The translations under genes and the position numbers were made by a program. Source: Sulfurovum sp. (GTDB lineage: Bacteria > Campylobacterota > Campylobacteria > Campylobacterales > Sulfurovaceae). From it: a DNA stretch of 64,000 bases. Every line of letters starts with the position of its first letter. Position 1 is the first letter of the stretch. Below the pieces are notes generated by a model. That model had not been told where the DNA came from, made no database searches, and was given only the letters and a program-made list of their open reading frames with translations. The stretch is from contig JALTVI010000107.1 in NCBI GenBank assembly GCA_027049035.1, positions 73,824-137,823 on the forward strand, given 5' to 3'. Positions 60,622 to 64,000 of this stretch are shown in pieces.

Positions 60622-62412
60622 ATGACAAAACTGTTCAAGCAACTTCTTGCAACACTCCTCTTCTTTACCGCATTTTCCCATGCCGGATTCAGCAGCGCGC
60701 TGAAAAAGCAGAAGTTTCTGGATCCCGAAGATGCCTTCAAGATCACTGCCGTACAAAAGGGCGATACGATCGAAACACAGATTACACTGGCGGATAAGAT
60801 CCACATCTACAGGAACGATTTGAAGTTTCGCATCGTCAAGCCAAAAACGGTCGTGCTCAAGCCCAAACTGCCGCCCGCACACGACTTTGACGGAGACAAG
60901 GTCTACGAAAAGGGGCTGACGGTAAAGATTCCCGTAAGTGATATCACCTCGAAAGTCAAGGGGGGCTATACGCTTGAGGTGGAGCTGGTAGGGTGTTCGG
61001 ATGCGGGTATCTGCTACCAGCCGTTCAGGAAGCGCTTCGATTTTAAAGGTGAAGCGGCAGGGGTCTTCGACAAGATAAGCTCCCTCACGCACGAGGGCAA
61101 TACCGCCAAGATCGCCGATGTACTTGGCAGCGAGAGTTCGCTCTTCATTGTGCTGCTCTTCTTCATCTTCGGCCTTCTGCTGGCACTTACGCCGTGTGTC
61201 TTCCCGATGATCCCCATTCTCTCCTCCATCATCGTATCGCAATCCGGAAGCGGTAAACCAAGCGTTGCCAAAGCCTTTTTTACCTCTTTGGTCTATGTGA
61301 TAGCCATGGCGCTCACCTACACGGTAGTGGGTGTCGTTGCCGGACTGGTGGGAGCGGATATCCAGACAGCGATGCAGAACCCGTGGGTGCTGACCGTGTT
61401 TGCAGCGATGTTCGTTGCGCTTGCCTTCTCTCTCTTTGGCTACTACGAAATAGGCCTGCCCGCATCGTGGCAGAGCCGGCTCAGCCGTGCCAGTGACGAG
61501 GCGGGGCAGAAGGGGGGCTTTGTCGGTACGGCGGTAATGGGCGTACTCTCCGCACTCATTGTCGGCCCCTGTGTGGCACCGCCGCTTGGGGGTGCGGTAC
61601 TCTTCATCTCCCATACCGGTGATGCCCTGCTTGGCGGTGTGGCACTCTTTGTGATGAGTATCGGGATGGGGATGCCGCTGCTGCTTGTGGGTATCGGTGC
61701 CGGGAAGTTCATGCCAAAACCGGGCGGCTGGATGAGCGTGGTCTCCCAGGTCTTCGGTGTGATGATGCTGGGCCTTGCCATCTTCATGCTCGGACGCGTG
61801 CTGCCAAACGGCGTCACACTGATGCTCTGGTCACTGCTCTTTATGGGCTCTGCGCTCTATATGGGAGTTTTTGACGGCAGCGACAAGAAACCGGGAGCCA
61901 AAAAGCTTGTTCAGCTCTTTGCCGTGGTACTGATGCTGTATGGTGCTTCGCTCTTTGTCGGTGCGCTGAGCGGGGCAGGTTCGATATTCAGACCCTTTGA
62001 GCGCTTTACAGCGCCAAAAGGCGCAGTCATTGCTGCTACGGAAGCCAAGAACAATCACAGAGGCTACACTATTGCACGACTGCTCAAGGAGGTGGCGGCT
62101 TCCGACAAGCCGGTGGTGGTCGACTTCGGTAAAGAGAGCTGTACGGCGTGTAAGGAGCTGGAGGAGATTACCTTCCCCAACCCCAAGGTCAAAGAGCAGC
62201 TCAAGAAGTTCACCTTCATCAAGGTCGATGTGACCGACAATACCGACGAGGAGAAGGCGCTGCTGAAGAAGTACGAACTCTTCGGTACGCCGAACATTAT
62301 CTTCTTCGACAAGAACGGAAAATTCCTGCCCGAAAAGAGCCTGACAGGGTTCATTAAGCCGCAGGAGTTTGCAGACCACCTGAAAAGGGTTGATGAGGAG
62401 AGTGCACGCTGA
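60622..62412 (+). CDS. dsbD: Thiol:disulfide interchange protein DsbD
   Basis: 596 residues. Signal peptide (LLATLLFFTAFSHA), N-terminal alpha domain with Cys in VGCSDAGICYQPF, a membrane domain of eight helices (LTPCVFPMIPILSSII and VGPCVAPPLGGAVLF carry its Cys), and a C-terminal thioredoxin domain with CTAC (FGKESCTACKELEE). It brings electrons from cytoplasmic thioredoxin to the periplasm for disulfide repair and cytochrome maturation. Divergent from the DUF255 gene. Confidence 0.96.
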   Translation: MTKLFKQLLATLLFFTAFSHAGFSSALKKQKFLDPEDAFKITAVQKGDTIETQITLADKIHIYRNDLKFRIVKPKTVVLKPKLPPAHDFDGDKVYEKGLTVKIPVSDITSKVKGGYTLEVELVGCSDAGICYQPFRKRFDFKGEAAGVFDKISSLTHEGNTAKIADVLGSESSLFIVLLFFIFGLLLALTPCVFPMIPILSSIIVSQSGSGKPSVAKAFFTSLVYVIAMALTYTVVGVVAGLVGADIQTAMQNPWVLTVFAAMFVALAFSLFGYYEIGLPASWQSRLSRASDEAGQKGGFVGTAVMGVLSALIVGPCVAPPLGGAVLFISHTGDALLGGVALFVMSIGMGMPLLLVGIGAGKFMPKPGGWMSVVSQVFGVMMLGLAIFMLGRVLPNGVTLMLWSLLFMGSALYMGVFDGSDKKPGAKKLVQLFAVVLMLYGASLFVGALSGAGSIFRPFERFTAPKGAVIAATEAKNNHRGYTIARLLKEVAASDKPVVVDFGKESCTACKELEEITFPNPKVKEQLKKFTFIKVDVTDNTDEEKALLKKYELFGTPNIIFFDKNGKFLPEKSLTGFIKPQEFADHLKRVDEESAR

Positions 62413-62478
62413 TAGTTATTGTCATATTTTGATTGCATGAAAAAATGTGTTAAAATTGTTTTAGAAAAAGGATCACAG

Positions 62479-62703
62479 ATGCAGATATCATTGAATATAC
62501 GGGATGATGTATATCAAAAACTGATGAGTACAGGTATCGATATGCAGGCAAAAGTGAATGAGTATTTGTTGAGCCTGGTTGATAAAAAGTTTCAGGAAGA
62601 AAAAGCATACTTTCATGCAGTTTTATCGGATATTGAAAGCGGAAAAGTGAAACCGCTCTCCCATAATGAGGTATGGGACAAGATCGAGGAAGAGACGAAA
62701 TAG
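62479..62703 (+). CDS. Antitoxin of a RelE/ParE-type pair
   Basis: 74 residues. Starts at MQISLNIRDDVYQKL after AAAAAGGATCACAG. The N-terminal strand-helix-helix part (QISLNIRDDVYQKLMSTGID) is like a ribbon-helix-helix, and the tail (VKPLSHNEVWDKIEEETK) should wrap the toxin. It precedes the toxin gene by 7 bases. Confidence 0.8.
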   Translation: MQISLNIRDDVYQKLMSTGIDMQAKVNEYLLSLVDKKFQEEKAYFHAVLSDIESGKVKPLSHNEVWDKIEEETK

Positions 62704-62710
62704 ACCAGAT

Positions 62711-62992
62711 ATGAAAATACTTTATGAACCAAGGTTTGTAAACGATTTTTATCATATTTGGAACTTTATTGCCAGTGACAGCATAAACAGAGCAAACACG
62801 TTTAAAAGAGCGTTAAAACAACAGATCGAAGATCTTGTAGGTATGCCTTACAGATGTAGAAAATCGATCTATTTTGATGATGAAAGTATCAGAGATTTGG
62901 TTTTTAAAGGGTATACAATAGTGTATAAAGTTGATAAAGCAAATGATACTGTTTTAGTTCTTGGTATAACAAAGTACAAAAAAGAGTTTTAA
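62711..62992 (+). CDS. RelE/ParE-family toxin
   Basis: 93 residues with the compact toxin fold: KILYEPRFVNDFYHIWNFIA, ALKQQIEDLVGMPYRCRKS, IRDLVFKGYTIVYKVDKAND and VLVLGITKYKKEF. The GYTIVYKV and Arg-rich edges are typical. It is either an mRNA interferase (RelE) or gyrase poison (ParE); the sequence does not decide. Start at 62711. Confidence 0.85.
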   Translation: MKILYEPRFVNDFYHIWNFIASDSINRANTFKRALKQQIEDLVGMPYRCRKSIYFDDESIRDLVFKGYTIVYKVDKANDTVLVLGITKYKKEF

Positions 62993-63058
62993 ATTAGAAG
63001 AGTCGTTTCATAGCATGTCAGGGTACCCTTTATAGGTACCCTATACATTAGATAAAGA

Positions 63059-63421
63059 TCACTTTTCAGGAACAAAATCCAAAGAAAGCGAGTTGACACA
63101 GTGGCGTGTCTGCTTGGGGGTGAAGCCCTCACCCTTGAAAACGTGTCCGAGATGACCGCCGCAGTTGGCACAGACGATCTCCGTGCGTCTGCCGTCTGTA
63201 TCGGGTACCTCTTTGACGGCACCTGGGAAGGCGTCATCGAAGCTTGGCCATCCCGTGCCGCTGTCGAATTTCGCGTCTGATGGGAAAAGCGGCGTGCCGC
63301 ATTGGCGGCAGACGTAGGTGCCGTCTTCGTGGTGGTCCCAGAACTTTCCTGTAAAGGCGCGTTCGGTACCTTTGTGGAGGATGACATACTCCTCTTCGGG
63401 GGTCAGTGTATTGTAAGCCAT
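63059..63421 (-). CDS. msrB: Peptide methionine (R)-S-oxide reductase
   Basis: 120 residues. [20 protein letters not shown], zinc Cys pairs CRQCG and [51 protein letters not shown] with the catalytic Cys in RHC. It reduces methionine R-sulfoxide with thioredoxin. Second gene after msrA, 2 bases behind it; no signal peptide. Confidence 0.97.
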   Translation of the reverse strand: MAYNTLTPEEEYVILHKGTERAFTGKFWDHHEDGTYVCRQCGTPLFPSDAKFDSGTGWPSFDDAFPGAVKEVPDTDGRRTEIVCANCGGHLGHVFKGEGFTPKQTRHCVNSLSLDFVPEK

Positions 63422-63423
63422 GT

Positions 63424-63945
63424 TCAATCCTTTTTTGCCGCTACTATAGCATACTCCGCATATTTGTCAAACAAAATCTTCAGTTTGGGTTCGATGCGGG
63501 TCTGGCAGAAGGGCAGGTGTGGATTTTTGTGATAGTAGTTGAGGTAGCGCTCACTGTTTTCCTTGAAACGCCCAAAGGGGTAAACGCGGGTTACCAGCGG
63601 TTTGTCGAAACCTTTTTGCAGTTGATACAGAGTGCTCCGGGCTTTGCGCTCTTGTGCGTCGCCAAAGGTGTAAATGGCGGAGCGGTACTTCTTTCTGAAC
63701 ACATGGTTGGAGGTGGCGTTATGGGTGTGCAGGTGTATCTCTATGAGCGTTTCGAGTGAAATGGTCTTCTCATCGAAAGTGACGATGACCGCTTCGCTGA
63801 ATGTACCCGCTTCCTCAAGTGTGGAGGCGATCCACCCCTGCCGGACACGCTTAACACCGCGAAGCGAAGCGAAGATGGCTTCGGTACACCAGTGGCACCC
63901 GCCGCCGAATCCTATCTGAGGTTTTTGTGTCACTATCGGTTTCAT
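63424..63945 (-). CDS. msrA: Peptide methionine (S)-S-oxide reductase
   Basis: 173 residues. [14 protein letters not shown] carries the catalytic Cys (His replaces the usual Phe in GCFWC), [22 protein letters not shown] and [13 protein letters not shown]. It reduces methionine S-sulfoxide and pairs with msrB downstream. The start codon and the four bases before it lie inside a palindromic repeat arm (63938-63950). The sequence before the start has no clear ribosome site. Confidence 0.94.
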   Translation of the reverse strand: MKPIVTQKPQIGFGGGCHWCTEAIFASLRGVKRVRQGWIASTLEEAGTFSEAVIVTFDEKTISLETLIEIHLHTHNATSNHVFRKKYRSAIYTFGDAQERKARSTLYQLQKGFDKPLVTRVYPFGRFKENSERYLNYYHKNPHLPFCQTRIEPKLKILFDKYAEYAIVAAKKD

Positions 63946-64000
63946 TCGATAGCTCTGGCAGTCGCAAACGGCAGAGCCGCCCTTCGGGTTGGGTGCTCCT
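63938..64000. repeat. Large palindromic repeat element, copy 2 (cut by window end)
   Basis: GGTTTCATTCGATAGCTCTG (63938-63957) matches 50700-50719 with one change (C to T). GCCGCCCTTCGGG and GGTGCTCCT match the far part of copy 1. About 65 bases of copy 1, including its inner hairpin, are absent here. The closing arm would lie beyond the window. Confidence 0.75.

Overview
The window looks like the chromosome of a free-living Campylobacterota (Epsilonproteobacteria), most like a Sulfurovum/Sulfurimonas-type organism. The reasons are a stand-alone atpE away from any other ATP synthase gene, a prepilin leader with Ala instead of Gly at -1, NhaD, a NIT-domain phosphorelay, and gene pairs such as 6S RNA-purD and Rrf2-DHH. 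The genus is inferred from gene content; no marker gene settles it. About 60 protein genes, one tRNA (Leu-GAG), one probable 6S RNA, one class I cyclic-dinucleotide (GEMM) riboswitch and one IS30 element are present. No CRISPR array, rRNA or prophage was seen.

Layout. 1-5500: a surface locus read leftward, with a riboswitch, a giant secreted adhesin-like protein (P domain, Ig-like domains) and a type IV pilin-like gene cut by the window edge. 5669-6310: MazF-type toxin-antitoxin pair with its own operator; 5489-5668 holds nothing else I recognise. 6385-9581: bamD and lon. 9680-15107: leftward phosphorelay operon (PAS, HPt, NIT-hybrid kinase, receiver) ending in a heptamer repeat. 15236-22098: uvrC, a DUF721 gene, a small lipoprotein, nadB, nhaD, guaA. 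22097-22577: almost 500 bases of palindromic non-coding repeats. 22587-28292: lipoprotein, htpG, a CDF transporter, hemD, 6S RNA, purD. 28292-35122: tightly packed run RDD protein, lptD, mini-DnaJ, phosphoribosyltransferase, pnp, receiver-HPt protein. 35150-36911: atpE with a long leader, tRNA-Leu, IS30. 37004-43142: small housekeeping and stress genes (hup, ferritin-like, dnaJ, recR, DHH phosphoesterase, Rrf2 regulator). 43379-46630: rpsO, grpE, dnaK. 46856-50680: Omp85-type barrel, chorismate mutase, small lipoprotein, a two-component pair. 50700-53148: palindromic repeat, then CBS, PII-like and DUF1538 genes. 53257-58561: pentaheme cytochrome, porin, FMN-binding protein, two small membrane proteins and ApbE. 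58561-64000: DUF255 thioredoxin-like protein, DsbD, a RelE/ParE-type pair, msrB and msrA.

How the parts may work together. The riboswitch ties surface adhesion and piliation to a cyclic dinucleotide. htpG and grpE-dnaK share an unusual inverted repeat (TTTAGT-N7-ACTAAA) upstream of sigma70-like promoters. It resembles the HspR operator HAIR, and no hrcA is next to grpE, so a common heat-shock regulator is likely. The DUF1538/PII-like/CBS cassette looks like a membrane transporter with two cytoplasmic regulators. The porin/FMN-binding/membrane-protein/ApbE cluster looks like an envelope flavin-based electron-transfer module. DUF255, DsbD, MsrA and MsrB together form an envelope thiol and protein-repair neighbourhood.

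The strongest candidates for something undescribed are the riboswitch with a built-in alternative pairing, the shared heat-shock operator, the two cassettes above, and a family of palindromic elements, one of which supplies the msrA start codon.
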